64,000 bases of DNA from Chryseobacterium jejuense (GTDB lineage: Bacteria > Bacteroidota > Bacteroidia > Flavobacteriales > Weeksellaceae), in contig NZ_JAGIPR010000017.1 of the NCBI RefSeq assembly GCF_017877355.1, positions 21,965-85,964 on the forward strand, in the 5' to 3' direction. This document shows, piece after piece, positions 8,864-17,948 of the stretch. Made by a program: the position numbers and the translations under genes. Every line of letters begins with the position of its first letter. The stretch's first letter is position 1. The notes beneath the pieces are model-generated. The model did not search any database and was not told where the DNA came from. It saw nothing but the letters and a program-made list of their open reading frames with translations.

Positions 8864-10357
8864 ATGATTGAAAATTTAGAAGTCGATGAATTAGTAATAG
8901 GTGCAGGACTTTGTGGCCTTATGTATGGTATTTCTGCAGTTACCGAAGGAAGCTCGGTTGCCATCAGCGAAGCCCATCATAAAGTAGGAGGTTATGCTAC
9001 CAATTTTTATCGGAACAAAAGAAAATTTGTTTTTGACTGCAGCCAACATAAAGTAAGCGGACTCAAAGAAAATGTTGGGAACCTATGGAATACCCTTAAA
9101 AGACTCGAACTACAGTCATTACTGGACGAATTCGAATTGCATGAAGAAATTGGAACAGTAGTGTATAAAAACCAATTCATCAAACTTCCCTCTGAGCCGG
9201 AAGACATAAAAAAAACACTCATTACCCATTTCCCGGATGAATTGGCAGGAATAGAAAAACTATTTCAGGATATAGAATCTCACGGATATCAGCATTATAT
9301 GTTTTTTAGAAAACTGATGAATGAATATACCATAAACAGAGATATTTTGAGAGAAAGCAGAGGCTTATCAAAAATTACAGCCCGTGATTACTTTCAATCC
9401 ATTTTCAAAGGACCGGACATTGTAGAAGTACTCAGTCCCATTGCTATTTATTCAGGTTCTATTTCCAATGAAGTCAATGCATTTTATTTTCTTCATTGCC
9501 TTTATGCCATGTTCTATGGCGGCCCCGCATTTATGAAAGGAACCGGACAGCGTATTTCGGATCTGCTGTTAAAAGAATTTGTAGACCGCGGCGGAATTCT
9601 TCTGAAGAAAAACCAGGTGCACGAGATGGAAGATATGGGCGACCATATGCTGGTAACCACCCGGAAAAATATAGTAAAGACCAAAAGGGTCATCGCGACC
9701 TGCCCTCCCGAAGATGTAGTAAGAATGCTGAAAAAAGATGAAAAGTCTCAGGAATTTAAAGAAGTTCTCGAAAACTTTACCGTTGGATGGGGACATTTTT
9801 GTGTATTTGCTGTACTTTCTGTTCCACCCGATGAACTGGGAATTAGCTCACCAGAATACCTTTTGGTGTCCGACACAGGTGATGACTTTACAGAAGAAGA
9901 TTTTGAGAACGACCGGTATTATGACCTTTTTACCCTGAGTGTCAGCAATTATCACCGGGTAGACCCGGAAGGCGGCTATATTCTCCAGTTTATAGTTCTG
10001 GATCATGGAGACCGCTGGTTCCACCTGTCCGAAGAAGAATATAATCAGAGAAAAGATAAAATTCAGGAAAAACTGATCAAAAGAGTTCTTAAAACCTTTC
10101 CTCAGATAGAAGACAAGCTGATCTATACAGAATCTTCAACTCCGAAGACCAATTACAAATTTACACTGGCTACCAAAGGTTCGGCTTTCGCCTACAAAAT
10201 GCTTCCAAAAACCAATTTAGGGCTATTGAGCAACTTCCCAAATGACAAAGTAAAACTGGTAAGCACATGGTCCGGAGGTCCCGGCTATGAAACCGCAATG
10301 TGTTTCGGATTTACACAAGGAAAACTATTAAATATGGAAAAAACACAAAATATATGA
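8864..10357 (+). CDS. CrtI/CrtISO-like FAD-dependent oxidoreductase
   Basis: 497 residues with an N-terminal Rossmann GxGxxG (VIGAGLCGL, about 12-20) followed by the GGYATNF motif, the pattern of phytoene desaturase, carotenoid isomerase and related all-trans-retinol saturase flavoenzymes. The C terminus has the matching FAD-binding segment (GPGYETAMCFGFTQGK). No phytoene synthase or other carotenoid gene is nearby, so a carotenoid substrate is unlikely; I infer desaturation, saturation or isomerisation of the acyl or polyene chain, or of the finished quinolone. Its stop overlaps the start of the AurF-like gene as ATGA, which implies translational coupling and a shared step. Confidence 0.75.
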   Translation: MIENLEVDELVIGAGLCGLMYGISAVTEGSSVAISEAHHKVGGYATNFYRNKRKFVFDCSQHKVSGLKENVGNLWNTLKRLELQSLLDEFELHEEIGTVVYKNQFIKLPSEPEDIKKTLITHFPDELAGIEKLFQDIESHGYQHYMFFRKLMNEYTINRDILRESRGLSKITARDYFQSIFKGPDIVEVLSPIAIYSGSISNEVNAFYFLHCLYAMFYGGPAFMKGTGQRISDLLLKEFVDRGGILLKKNQVHEMEDMGDHMLVTTRKNIVKTKRVIATCPPEDVVRMLKKDEKSQEFKEVLENFTVGWGHFCVFAVLSVPPDELGISSPEYLLVSDTGDDFTEEDFENDRYYDLFTLSVSNYHRVDPEGGYILQFIVLDHGDRWFHLSEEEYNQRKDKIQEKLIKRVLKTFPQIEDKLIYTESSTPKTNYKFTLATKGSAFAYKMLPKTNLGLLSNFPNDKVKLVSTWSGGPGYETAMCFGFTQGKLLNMEKTQNI

Positions 10358-11379
10358 GCAATCTAAAGAAAAAAACACTAAGCCCAAAGTTTACCCTCTT
10401 ATTAGAAAAACTGAATAAAGCTTCCGAAAAAAAACAGATGAGCCTCCTTCTGGATCATCCTTGGGACGAACCTGTAGAAAGCGCCTGGTTGAAAAAAAGA
10501 GAAAATATTGCGATCTACGGAACACCTTATTATGACCTTGCTACAGAAGAAGAAAGAAGACTTTTATCCGTCTATGAAACAGGTTCATGGTGGTACACTT
10601 TCATCGTATTCGAAAACCTTGTGTCAGAATACTATATGAAAATCGTCAATCATGGCTCCCTTAAAAAATTTCCCGAAGTCGTAAAATACATACATCATTT
10701 CTGCAAAGAAGAAATAGTGCATGCAATGGTCTTCAAAAAGGCAATGGCCCATTTTCAGATTACCCCCTTCCCCAGCCCTTTAAACCTTAGAGAAATATAC
10801 AGCCACAATGCCTCAATGTCCGAATTTCCCCTAAAGGCCATCTACCTTACCATTCTTATTGAATGGCTGGCAGAAAACAATGCAATGGAAGACTGCAACA
10901 GCAAGGAAATTTCCCCCTTATCAAGAGCTGTAGCGGTAGAACATCATAAAGAAGAAGCAAGACATATAGAATGGGGCAAAAATATGATCCGTGAGTTTAT
11001 AGATATGGTTCCTGAATTTTTGAAAGAAGCACAGGAAAGTACAGCTCCAATGCTCAGAAGCATGCTTGATATGTCGGTCTGTAGTATTGTGGTGTATTCC
11101 CGCGTCGGCTTTCAGAATCCTGCATTCAGAGATTATAAAAAACTAATTCCTGCCGTGTTGGAAAGTGAAAACCGTCAGAAAATCAATTCCAGAATTATGG
11201 CTCCCTTGATGAGATACTTCCTGGAACTTGGAATCTGCGATCCTAATGATGATGAAAACATGAAAGTATGGAGAGACAACAGATTTGAAAAAGAGGTGGA
11301 AGATGCTGTGGAATATTTCAGAAAAAAATCTGCCGCAACAGAGGATATAGATAATGTAATGAACAAAAACTACGACTAA
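10354..11379 (+). CDS. AurF-type di-iron N-oxygenase
   Basis: 341 residues from the ATG at 10354 (longer upstream starts lie in the preceding gene). Ligand pattern of the AurF family: E-x2-H at 120-123 (EEIVH), Glu in IEWLAENN around 170-174, and H-x3-E-x2-H at 197-204 (HHKEEARH), plus a Glu near 87. AurF and CmlI oxidise arylamines to hydroxylamine or nitro groups. In a quinolone cluster it could N-oxygenate anthranilate, 2-aminobenzoylacetate or the product, doing the job of flavin-dependent PqsL in quinolone N-oxide formation; this is inference. It is joined by ATGA to the flavoenzyme before it and by TAATG to the PqsD-like gene after it. Confidence 0.8.
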   Translation: MSNLKKKTLSPKFTLLLEKLNKASEKKQMSLLLDHPWDEPVESAWLKKRENIAIYGTPYYDLATEEERRLLSVYETGSWWYTFIVFENLVSEYYMKIVNHGSLKKFPEVVKYIHHFCKEEIVHAMVFKKAMAHFQITPFPSPLNLREIYSHNASMSEFPLKAIYLTILIEWLAENNAMEDCNSKEISPLSRAVAVEHHKEEARHIEWGKNMIREFIDMVPEFLKEAQESTAPMLRSMLDMSVCSIVVYSRVGFQNPAFRDYKKLIPAVLESENRQKINSRIMAPLMRYFLELGICDPNDDENMKVWRDNRFEKEVEDAVEYFRKKSAATEDIDNVMNKNYD

Positions 11380-12371
11380 TGAATACTGTCATATCCGGAT
11401 TTGGTCATGCTCTGCCCTCTGTAACCATAGACAACAAAACAATTGTTGAATGGATGAATACCACGGAAGAATTCATAGAAACCCGTACAGGCGTGCTCAC
11501 CAGACAACATATTTCTGAAAATGAAAGCACAGGCGTATTAATGGTGGAAGCCTGCAAAAAAGCAATTGAAAAAGCCAATCTCTTACCGGAAGATATCGAT
11601 ATGCTGATTGTAAATACATTGAGTCCTGATTACCATGATCCATCTCAGGCCTGCCTGATTCAGCCAATGCTTTCTCTGAAAAATACAATTCCCGTATTTG
11701 ATATCCGGGCGCAGTGTAGTGGGCTTATTTATGGAATGGACATCGCAAAACAATTTATAGCAACCGGAACTCATCAGAACATATTAGTATGCTGCGGAGA
11801 AGCTTTATCAAAAAGAATGGACTATTCTGATGACGGCAGAAACCTCTCCATATTACTTGGTGACGGTGCCGGAGCTGTTGTGCTAAGTGCTTCAGAGGAT
11901 CAGAACAAAGGAATTCTGGATGCTGCAATACACGCTGATGGAAGTTATTTTGAACTGCTTTGGACAGAAAGTCCCGGTACATCAGGCAAAACCTTCAGCG
12001 GAGATGAAAGCAAATGTTCCTATTTCCGGATGAACGGCAAAGCCATGTTTAAACATGCGGTAGAGAAATTCACAGAAGTAACGGTACAGACATTGAAAAA
12101 GCACAATCTTTCCATGGAAGATATAGATGTTATTATTCCCCATCAGCCCAATATGAGAATTTTGGATGCAGTGATAAATAATCTGGGAATTCCAAGAAAT
12201 AAGGTACAGATCAATATACATAAATATGGAAATATTGCTTCCGGTTCTTTGCCCATCACACTGAGTGAATATATGGAGAATACTCCTCCGGAAGAAAGAG
12301 AAGGAAAGCTGGGACTTATAGTGGGATATGGCTCCGGAGCAACATGGGGAAGTGTTTTATATAAATTCTAA
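11379..12371 (+). CDS. pqsD: PqsD-like FabH condensing enzyme
   Basis: 330 residues with the complete FabH triad: Cys113 (IRAQCSGLIYG), His255 (IPHQPN) and Asn285 (YGNIASGS), almost the same numbering as PqsD of P. aeruginosa. In that pathway PqsD condenses anthraniloyl-CoA with malonyl-CoA/ACP to give 2-aminobenzoylacetyl-CoA. Here it is followed after 11 nt by a PqsE-like hydrolase that would release 2-aminobenzoylacetate, the same order as pqsD-pqsE. The alternative is a general KAS III priming the local fatty-acid-like pathway. Start overlaps the AurF-like stop by one base (TAATG). Confidence 0.8.
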   Translation: MNTVISGFGHALPSVTIDNKTIVEWMNTTEEFIETRTGVLTRQHISENESTGVLMVEACKKAIEKANLLPEDIDMLIVNTLSPDYHDPSQACLIQPMLSLKNTIPVFDIRAQCSGLIYGMDIAKQFIATGTHQNILVCCGEALSKRMDYSDDGRNLSILLGDGAGAVVLSASEDQNKGILDAAIHADGSYFELLWTESPGTSGKTFSGDESKCSYFRMNGKAMFKHAVEKFTEVTVQTLKKHNLSMEDIDVIIPHQPNMRILDAVINNLGIPRNKVQINIHKYGNIASGSLPITLSEYMENTPPEEREGKLGLIVGYGSGATWGSVLYKF

Positions 12372-12382
12372 TCCATAATACC

Positions 12383-13261
12383 ATGTGGATCAATAAAACA
12401 GGAAATATAAACAACTCTTTAGCCATCTTGGGAACAATCTCCAACCCGGTTTATCTGGTAAAAGAAGATCAGGAATACATACTGGTAGAAGGAGGATTAA
12501 CCCGGGATGCCAAAACTCTGCTGGCACAATTGAAAGAATATGTTTCTGATCTGTCATTAGTCAGACACTGGTTTATTACACACTCCCATTATGACCATTG
12601 CGGAGCTATAGAATCTCTTTATCCTTATCTGAAGCATGTAAAACTATATGCCTCGGAACATGCGGTGAAAAACTTCCGTAATGAAAAATATATAAAAAGG
12701 ATTCGTCAGCTGAATGCCCTGATCTCAGATAAAGAGATTAAAAAATTTCCGGCGGACTTACAACAGATTCCTTTCATCATTCTGAAAGATAAAGAACAAA
12801 TAGAAACGGAATCTGGAATCTGGGAAGTAATCTATACTCCGGGCCATAGTCCATGTTCTGTGAGTATTCATTATAAAGAAAAAGACATTTTGTTTGTATC
12901 GGATTCTTTAGGGGAAATTATCAATACAAAAAAATGGTTTCCGTTGGCTTTTGATCATGTAAGACAATTTATAGACAGCATCAATAGATTGGGAGATTTG
13001 TGTGCCGAGACTGTTGCTTTAGGACACAATGGTATCCTTACAAGTGTGGAGGCCCTATCTGCCCCAGCCTGCAGCCTTCTTGGGTGTAACGAATTGATAG
13101 AGTTTGTGGCCCTACGTAAAGATTATTTATCAGAAGAAGAATTGGTGGATCACGTATGCAAAAAATATAAAGTAATGGATCATTCCTTCATTCCGGATAA
13201 AGTATACAGAAAAAGTATAGAACTATTAATCTCTCATTTAAAAACAGAATCATTCGTATGA
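12383..13261 (+). CDS. pqsE: PqsE-like metallo-beta-lactamase-fold thioesterase
   Basis: 292 residues (PqsE has 301). Metal motif HSHYDH at 67-72 followed by CG, then His155 (TPGHSP), Asp174 (FVSDSLGE) and His215 (ALGHNG), giving a complete di-metal site. The stretch with SDSLGE and WFPLAFDH resembles the PqsE segment around its GDALGEFD and WRPLVFDD. In P. aeruginosa PqsE hydrolyses 2-aminobenzoylacetyl-CoA. Position directly after a pqsD-like gene supports the same role. It overlaps the next flavin monooxygenase gene as ATGA. I am fairly sure of the fold and metal site, and moderately sure of PqsE orthology. Confidence 0.8.
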   Translation: MWINKTGNINNSLAILGTISNPVYLVKEDQEYILVEGGLTRDAKTLLAQLKEYVSDLSLVRHWFITHSHYDHCGAIESLYPYLKHVKLYASEHAVKNFRNEKYIKRIRQLNALISDKEIKKFPADLQQIPFIILKDKEQIETESGIWEVIYTPGHSPCSVSIHYKEKDILFVSDSLGEIINTKKWFPLAFDHVRQFIDSINRLGDLCAETVALGHNGILTSVEALSAPACSLLGCNELIEFVALRKDYLSEEELVDHVCKKYKVMDHSFIPDKVYRKSIELLISHLKTESFV

Positions 13262-14412
13262 ATCAAAATCCAAAATATACAGAATATGACGCTTGCATTG
13301 TAGGAGCAGGAATTGCCGGTATTTTCCTGGCCTGGCTGCTTGGTTTACAAGGCAAAAAAATCCTGATTTTAGAAAAAAATGCTAAAGTCAATATGAATGG
13401 TGCCGATATTTTGAAGCCTTCGGGAATCAATGTCCTTGAAAAACACGGACTGCTACAGGAACTTATGAATAAGGAATGCAGAGTGAGAGATCAGCTCAGT
13501 GTTTTTCATAATGGCATTCAGGTCGATCACATCAATTATAAGGCAGAAAACGAAAGAGGATATTTCATGGTTTGTCCATACAGTGTTTTACTGGAAACGA
13601 TTTATGATAAAATTCAGGCCATCAAAACCATAGAACTTTTGGTCAATCAATCCGTTTCAAAAATTAATGAAGTGGAAAACGGGGTCTATGTAACCCTTAA
13701 TTCAGGAGAAGAGATTTTCAGCAATATCCTTATCGGAGCGGACGGAACCAAATCCATTGTAAGAGAATATGCGGGAATAAAAGCCCATTTCGACTATTAC
13801 GATCATGTGATGTATTTCAACAAATACCCTATTACATCAAGTGTAGAAGAGCTCAACCGATTGTATGTAGACAAAAACGGAGGGCTTGCCTATTTCTATC
13901 CGATCAACAATACAGAAGCCCGCTGTGTTTTAGGGTTTAATATGGAAGAAGGGAAAAACCTGAAAGAATCCGGAAACAAAGAAACTTTGATAAACCGACT
14001 GAAAACATTTGTTACCCAAAGTGATGACATGTTAAACCAGATCAATTCACTGGACAATTTCCTCACTTTTCCCTTATGCAGAATGCATTCTGAACAATAC
14101 TTTAAAGGAAGGATACTCCTTTTGGGAAATGCGGCACATTCCATCCATCCCATTACGGGACAGGGAATGAACCTGGCTATTGAAGATACAGCAGAACTGT
14201 TCATCTGGCTTTTAAAATATTTTAACGGTAAAATTTCTTTGGAAGAAGCATTGACAGGATATCAGGAGCAGCGTTTTGAACTTAATAGTAAAGTTCTTGC
14301 TTATGGTCATCGCCTGGCAGGCAGTTTCGGAAGCGCAGAAGATTTTATGAACAGCCTTAATTCCAAAATACAGACCAGCAGCAGAGACCTTTCCATACTC
14401 AATAAGATTTAA
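13258..14412 (+). CDS. PqsH/UbiH-like flavin-dependent aromatic monooxygenase
   Basis: 384 residues, about the length of PqsH. Group A flavoprotein monooxygenase: GAGIAGIFLAWLL (FAD ADP-binding), the NPGA-like DG motif as GADGTKSIVREYAG near 160, and GNAAHSIHPITGQGMNLAIED (FAD ribityl/GD motif variant) around 290. In Pqs systems such enzymes hydroxylate the quinolone ring at C3 (PqsH) or the aniline nitrogen (PqsL). Which of the two applies cannot be told from motifs, and an AurF-like enzyme is already present for N-oxidation, which slightly favours ring hydroxylation. Starts inside the stop codon of the PqsE-like gene (ATGA). Confidence 0.8.
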   Translation: MNQNPKYTEYDACIVGAGIAGIFLAWLLGLQGKKILILEKNAKVNMNGADILKPSGINVLEKHGLLQELMNKECRVRDQLSVFHNGIQVDHINYKAENERGYFMVCPYSVLLETIYDKIQAIKTIELLVNQSVSKINEVENGVYVTLNSGEEIFSNILIGADGTKSIVREYAGIKAHFDYYDHVMYFNKYPITSSVEELNRLYVDKNGGLAYFYPINNTEARCVLGFNMEEGKNLKESGNKETLINRLKTFVTQSDDMLNQINSLDNFLTFPLCRMHSEQYFKGRILLLGNAAHSIHPITGQGMNLAIEDTAELFIWLLKYFNGKISLEEALTGYQEQRFELNSKVLAYGHRLAGSFGSAEDFMNSLNSKIQTSSRDLSILNKI

Positions 14413-14420
14413 AAATAATT

Positions 14421-15176
14421 ATGCAAATAGATTTATCAGACAAACATTTTTTAGTGACAGGAGGCGGAAGAGGAATCGGCAGAGCCATTGTTCAACAGCT
14501 GCTTTCATCGGGAGCATCCGTATCATTTACCTATAATCATGGGAAAGAAACAGCAGAAGCTTTTTTGGACAAACTTTCAGCTGAATTTCCGGGTAAGACT
14601 ATGCTTTATCAGGCTGACATAAAAGATGAAGAACAATCAAAATCTTTAATCACCGAAATTGAAAAATCTGCATTAGGTCCGCTATATGGCTTAGTAAACA
14701 ATGCTGGAATCACAATGGACGCCCCTTTTTTCAGCATGACCACCGATATGTGGACCAGCGTACTGGAAACCAACCTGAATGGGACCTATTATCTCACAAA
14801 AGCAGTGATAAGATCTTTCATCCGAAAGAAAAATTCAAAAATCATCAATATATCGTCTGTTTCAGGAGTAAGAGGAGCAGTAGGACAGGCCAATTATGGA
14901 GCAACTAAAGCAGCTGTTATCTCTTTAACCAAAACACTGGCTCTGGAATTTGCAAAATTCAACTTACAGGTAAATGCTGTTGCCCCGGGATTTATTGATA
15001 CCGAAATGGTAGCCAAAATGAATGAACAGGACAAAAAGAAAATAGATCAGATGATCCCCATGAAAAGGATGGGAAAAACGGAGGAAGTTGCTGAGCTGGT
15101 AACCTTTCTGTGCTCGGACAAAAGCTGCTATATCACCGGGCAGACATTCATCATCGATGGAGGATTAACTTTATAA
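14421..15176 (+). CDS. fabG: FabG-like 3-ketoacyl-ACP reductase
   Basis: 251-residue SDR. Cofactor motif TGGGRGIG at about 13-20, NNAG at 93-96, catalytic Ser146, Tyr159 and Lys163 (NISSVSG, QANYGATK), and C-terminal TGQTFIIDGGLTL typical of FabG. It reduces the beta-keto group during chain building. It lies 8 nt after the monooxygenase gene and 14 nt before the ketosynthase gene, which together with the FabZ-like gene makes a ketoreduction/dehydration set for the cluster. No enoyl reductase gene is present, so the chain may stay unsaturated (inference). Confidence 0.9.
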   Translation: MQIDLSDKHFLVTGGGRGIGRAIVQQLLSSGASVSFTYNHGKETAEAFLDKLSAEFPGKTMLYQADIKDEEQSKSLITEIEKSALGPLYGLVNNAGITMDAPFFSMTTDMWTSVLETNLNGTYYLTKAVIRSFIRKKNSKIINISSVSGVRGAVGQANYGATKAAVISLTKTLALEFAKFNLQVNAVAPGFIDTEMVAKMNEQDKKKIDQMIPMKRMGKTEEVAELVTFLCSDKSCYITGQTFIIDGGLTL

Positions 15177-15190
15177 AAAACACAAAACAT

Positions 15191-16432
15191 ATGAAAAGAA
15201 TCGTAATTACAGGGATGGGTGTAGTAAGCCCTTTAGCTTGTGAAAAAGAAGCCTTTTGGGAAAAAATCCTGAATGGAGAATCAGGAGTCGGAGACCTTAC
15301 AAAACTGGAGCCCTCCAACTATAAAGGAGTTACCCGCGCTGCTGAAGTAGATTTGGAAAAAAATTATAAGAATACTGAATTGCTGGAGCTTTTTAAGCCT
15401 TATGGCAAAGCCGTTACTTATGCCGCCGCCGCGATAGACATGGGTCTGAAAGATGCCGGTTTTGAAAAATTCACTAAAAAAAATAATTACGGAGTGATTC
15501 TGGGTACTACAAACGGCAACCAGGATATTGTAGAAAGAATTGTAGATCAGTGGAATCTGGAAATTAAACATGAAGACCTTTCCTCTGAAGCTGCAAAAAC
15601 ACTTACTTATTTCAGACCGGTTGAATTAAGTGCCAGTATAGCAAAATATTACAATCTCGGCGGAACAAATATGGTAATTCCTACAGCCTGTGCAGCGGGA
15701 AATTATGCTATCGGCACCGCCTATTCTATGATTCGTGAAGGCAGATCTTCCCTGATTATTGCAGGAGGAGCTGACCCTTTTACACGGTCCTGCTACACCG
15801 TTTTTTACAGATTGGGAGCCATGTCAAAAGACAACTGCAAACCTTTTGATCAGAACAGGAATGGAATGATTGTAGGAGAAGGAGCTGCTGTTTTAGTATT
15901 GGAAGAACTGGAACATGCACTAGCAAGAGGAGCTAAAATATATGGCGAAATCAAAGGATACGGCTTAGCCTGTGATGCTTATGATCCTACAGCTCCTGAT
16001 CCGGAAGGTTCCGGTGCGACCCTGTCTATGAACAATGCGATAAAATCAAGCAGTATTGATAGAGAGAGCATCACTTATGTAAGCGCCCACGGAACAGGAA
16101 CAAAAGCCAATGATTCCCATGAGGTAAATGCGATGCGCAATGTTTTCGGAGAAGAAATAGATTCTTTATACGTTAATGGAATCAAATCCATGTTAGGACA
16201 CTGTATGGGAGCAGCCAGTGCATTGGAAGCAGTAACAGCTACTCTTTCCCTACATCATCAAAAAGTTCCCAGAAACCGCAATACAGAAAAAATTGATGAA
16301 GCTTTCAATACTCATTTTCATATCCAGCCATCCTCAGAAATCGAAAATAAAGTAGATCATGTTCTTAGTAATTCTTTCGCTTTTGGCGGAAATATATGCA
16401 GCGTAATATTCAGTAAATATGATAGCAAATAA
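15191..16432 (+). CDS. fabF: KAS II-type ketosynthase (KS alpha)
   Basis: 413 residues from the Met at 15191; an in-frame extension to 15110 overlaps fabG and is not used. Canonical Cys-His-His: Cys167 (TACAAG), His300 (HGTGT) and His337 (MLGHCMG). It makes the decarboxylative extensions from malonyl-ACP. Its 3' end overlaps by 14 nt with the next gene, a shorter ketosynthase homologue without the catalytic residues, which is the usual genetic arrangement of KS alpha/chain-length-factor pairs in type II polyketide and aryl-polyene clusters. Confidence 0.9.
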   Translation: MKRIVITGMGVVSPLACEKEAFWEKILNGESGVGDLTKLEPSNYKGVTRAAEVDLEKNYKNTELLELFKPYGKAVTYAAAAIDMGLKDAGFEKFTKKNNYGVILGTTNGNQDIVERIVDQWNLEIKHEDLSSEAAKTLTYFRPVELSASIAKYYNLGGTNMVIPTACAAGNYAIGTAYSMIREGRSSLIIAGGADPFTRSCYTVFYRLGAMSKDNCKPFDQNRNGMIVGEGAAVLVLEELEHALARGAKIYGEIKGYGLACDAYDPTAPDPEGSGATLSMNNAIKSSSIDRESITYVSAHGTGTKANDSHEVNAMRNVFGEEIDSLYVNGIKSMLGHCMGAASALEAVTATLSLHHQKVPRNRNTEKIDEAFNTHFHIQPSSEIENKVDHVLSNSFAFGGNICSVIFSKYDSK

Positions 16433-17465
16433 CACTTCAAATAACGATATAGTAATTTCCGTAATAGGCTTCAATAGTCCATACGGAACGGAGATTGACA
16501 ATTATTTTTTCCGAAAAGAATCGGAAACGAAAGCTTTAATCATTGAAGATCATGATCCCCAGAAGTTTTTAAAACCAAAAGGACAGAGATTCCTTAACAA
16601 AGCAACATTGTTGTACTGTAATGCAGCATTTCATGCCATACATAACAGGAGTTTAAGTTCGATAATCAATGAAGCTCCTGAAAGAATCGGGCTTTATGAC
16701 GGCACTGAACTTTCCAACCTTGAAGACTGTTTTATCTTTGATTTAACTGCAAAAAATCAAGGTCCGGACCGTGTAAGCCCAATGAAAGCTCCAAGCACCA
16801 TTGCCAATGCAGCAGCCAGTCAGATGGCCATTCAGGCAGGAATAAAAGGTCCCAATTTCAGTGTATGTGCAGGGATGGCAGGAAGCCTTCAGGCTTTAGA
16901 TATTGCTTCCCTCCATCTAAAACAGGGAATCACAGATTACGGAGTTATTGCCTCTACAGAAGTCCGAAATGAATATCAGGAGTCTATCCGCAGGGGAAAT
17001 GAAACCCTGCACAGACCAGTCTCCACCGAACTTGGAATTGCAATGGTTTTAGAACGTAGGGAAACTTTATCTGAAACAGGCAGAAAACCTTTAGCCACAA
17101 TAAAAAAGATACATTCTGAAACCCATACAGAGGATCTGCCGACAGAAGCATTTCTGTATCAGAATATTTCAGGTATGGCAGCACTATTCAGTTTTGATAC
17201 CATTATTTTTTCCGGAGGCACTTCGGTAATTGATGAAACTATTTTTGAAGAAGTGTTAAGAAAAAATGGGCTGAGCACATCTGTCATTTATCCTGAAAAC
17301 CTTTTTGGAGATAATGACAACGCCGGAGGTATGCTGGGAATAGCCTATGCTGTTTCAGTATTTGAAGGAAAAAGCATTTACAAAACAGATCAGGAAAACA
17401 TTCTGGTCCTTTCAGCAGACAAGGCAGGAACTGTAATTCTCACCATAATAGAAAAAACAAAATAA
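16419..17465 (+). CDS. Chain-length-factor-like degenerate ketosynthase (KS beta)
   Basis: 348 residues, shorter than a complete ketosynthase. The nucleophile loop reads GPNFSVCAGMAGS; aligned on GPN(Y/F)S, the catalytic Cys position is Met, with a Cys three residues earlier, and the HGTGT and GHxxGA histidine motifs are absent. This matches a non-catalytic KS beta/chain-length factor that dimerises with the preceding ketosynthase. Overlap of 14 nt supports equimolar translation. It starts immediately before the FabZ-like gene (TAA-ATG without gap). The exact role in length control is inferred. Confidence 0.75.
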   Translation: MIANNTSNNDIVISVIGFNSPYGTEIDNYFFRKESETKALIIEDHDPQKFLKPKGQRFLNKATLLYCNAAFHAIHNRSLSSIINEAPERIGLYDGTELSNLEDCFIFDLTAKNQGPDRVSPMKAPSTIANAAASQMAIQAGIKGPNFSVCAGMAGSLQALDIASLHLKQGITDYGVIASTEVRNEYQESIRRGNETLHRPVSTELGIAMVLERRETLSETGRKPLATIKKIHSETHTEDLPTEAFLYQNISGMAALFSFDTIIFSGGTSVIDETIFEEVLRKNGLSTSVIYPENLFGDNDNAGGMLGIAYAVSVFEGKSIYKTDQENILVLSADKAGTVILTIIEKTK

Positions 17466-17948
17466 ATGGAAACATTGTTAGAATCCTATCAGATCACTCA
17501 AATTTTAAAATACAGACATCCGTTTCTTCTGATAGATAAAGTGACGGGTTATATTCCCGGAAAAGAACTTACTGCTGTAAAAGCCGTATCTATGGGTGAG
17601 CCCTATTTCGCAGGTCATTTTCCAGATTTCCCCATTATGCCCGGAGTTCTTATTACGGAAGCTTTAGCACAGGCTTCATCGCTCATGCTGGCTTTAGATG
17701 ATCTGGAATGGGAAAAAGGAGGGCCTCTTCCTCCGACAGAAAGACCCATAATAGGGGTTTTAGGAAATGTCCAGATTAATTTTCTAAAGTCGGTATTACC
17801 AGGATGCTTGCTGCAGCTGGAGGTAAGTATAGACTGGAGAAAAGGGCCCGCCTGCTCTATTTATGTAAAAGCATCGGCAGAAGGTTCTGTCTGTGCAAAA
17901 GGAAAAGTAACCGTAATGTTTATAGATAAAAGTAAATTATCTGTTTAG
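17466..17948 (+). CDS. fabZ: FabZ-like hydroxyacyl-ACP dehydratase
   Basis: 160-residue hot-dog fold protein. Catalytic His51 in AGHFPDFPIMPGV and Glu65 in LITEALAQA, the FabZ signature; the RHPFLLIDKV opening is typical as well. It removes water to give trans-2-enoyl chains. It directly abuts the KS beta gene upstream and the thioesterase gene downstream (TAG-ATG). Together with FabG and without an enoyl reductase in the window, repeated action would yield conjugated double bonds. Confidence 0.9.
   Translation: METLLESYQITQILKYRHPFLLIDKVTGYIPGKELTAVKAVSMGEPYFAGHFPDFPIMPGVLITEALAQASSLMLALDDLEWEKGGPLPPTERPIIGVLGNVQINFLKSVLPGCLLQLEVSIDWRKGPACSIYVKASAEGSVCAKGKVTVMFIDKSKLSV

Noticed and set aside
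8864..10357. Carotenoid biosynthesis gene
   Set aside because: The CrtI-like flavoenzyme stands alone; no phytoene synthase, cyclase or hydroxylase nearby, and it is translationally coupled to the AurF-like gene.
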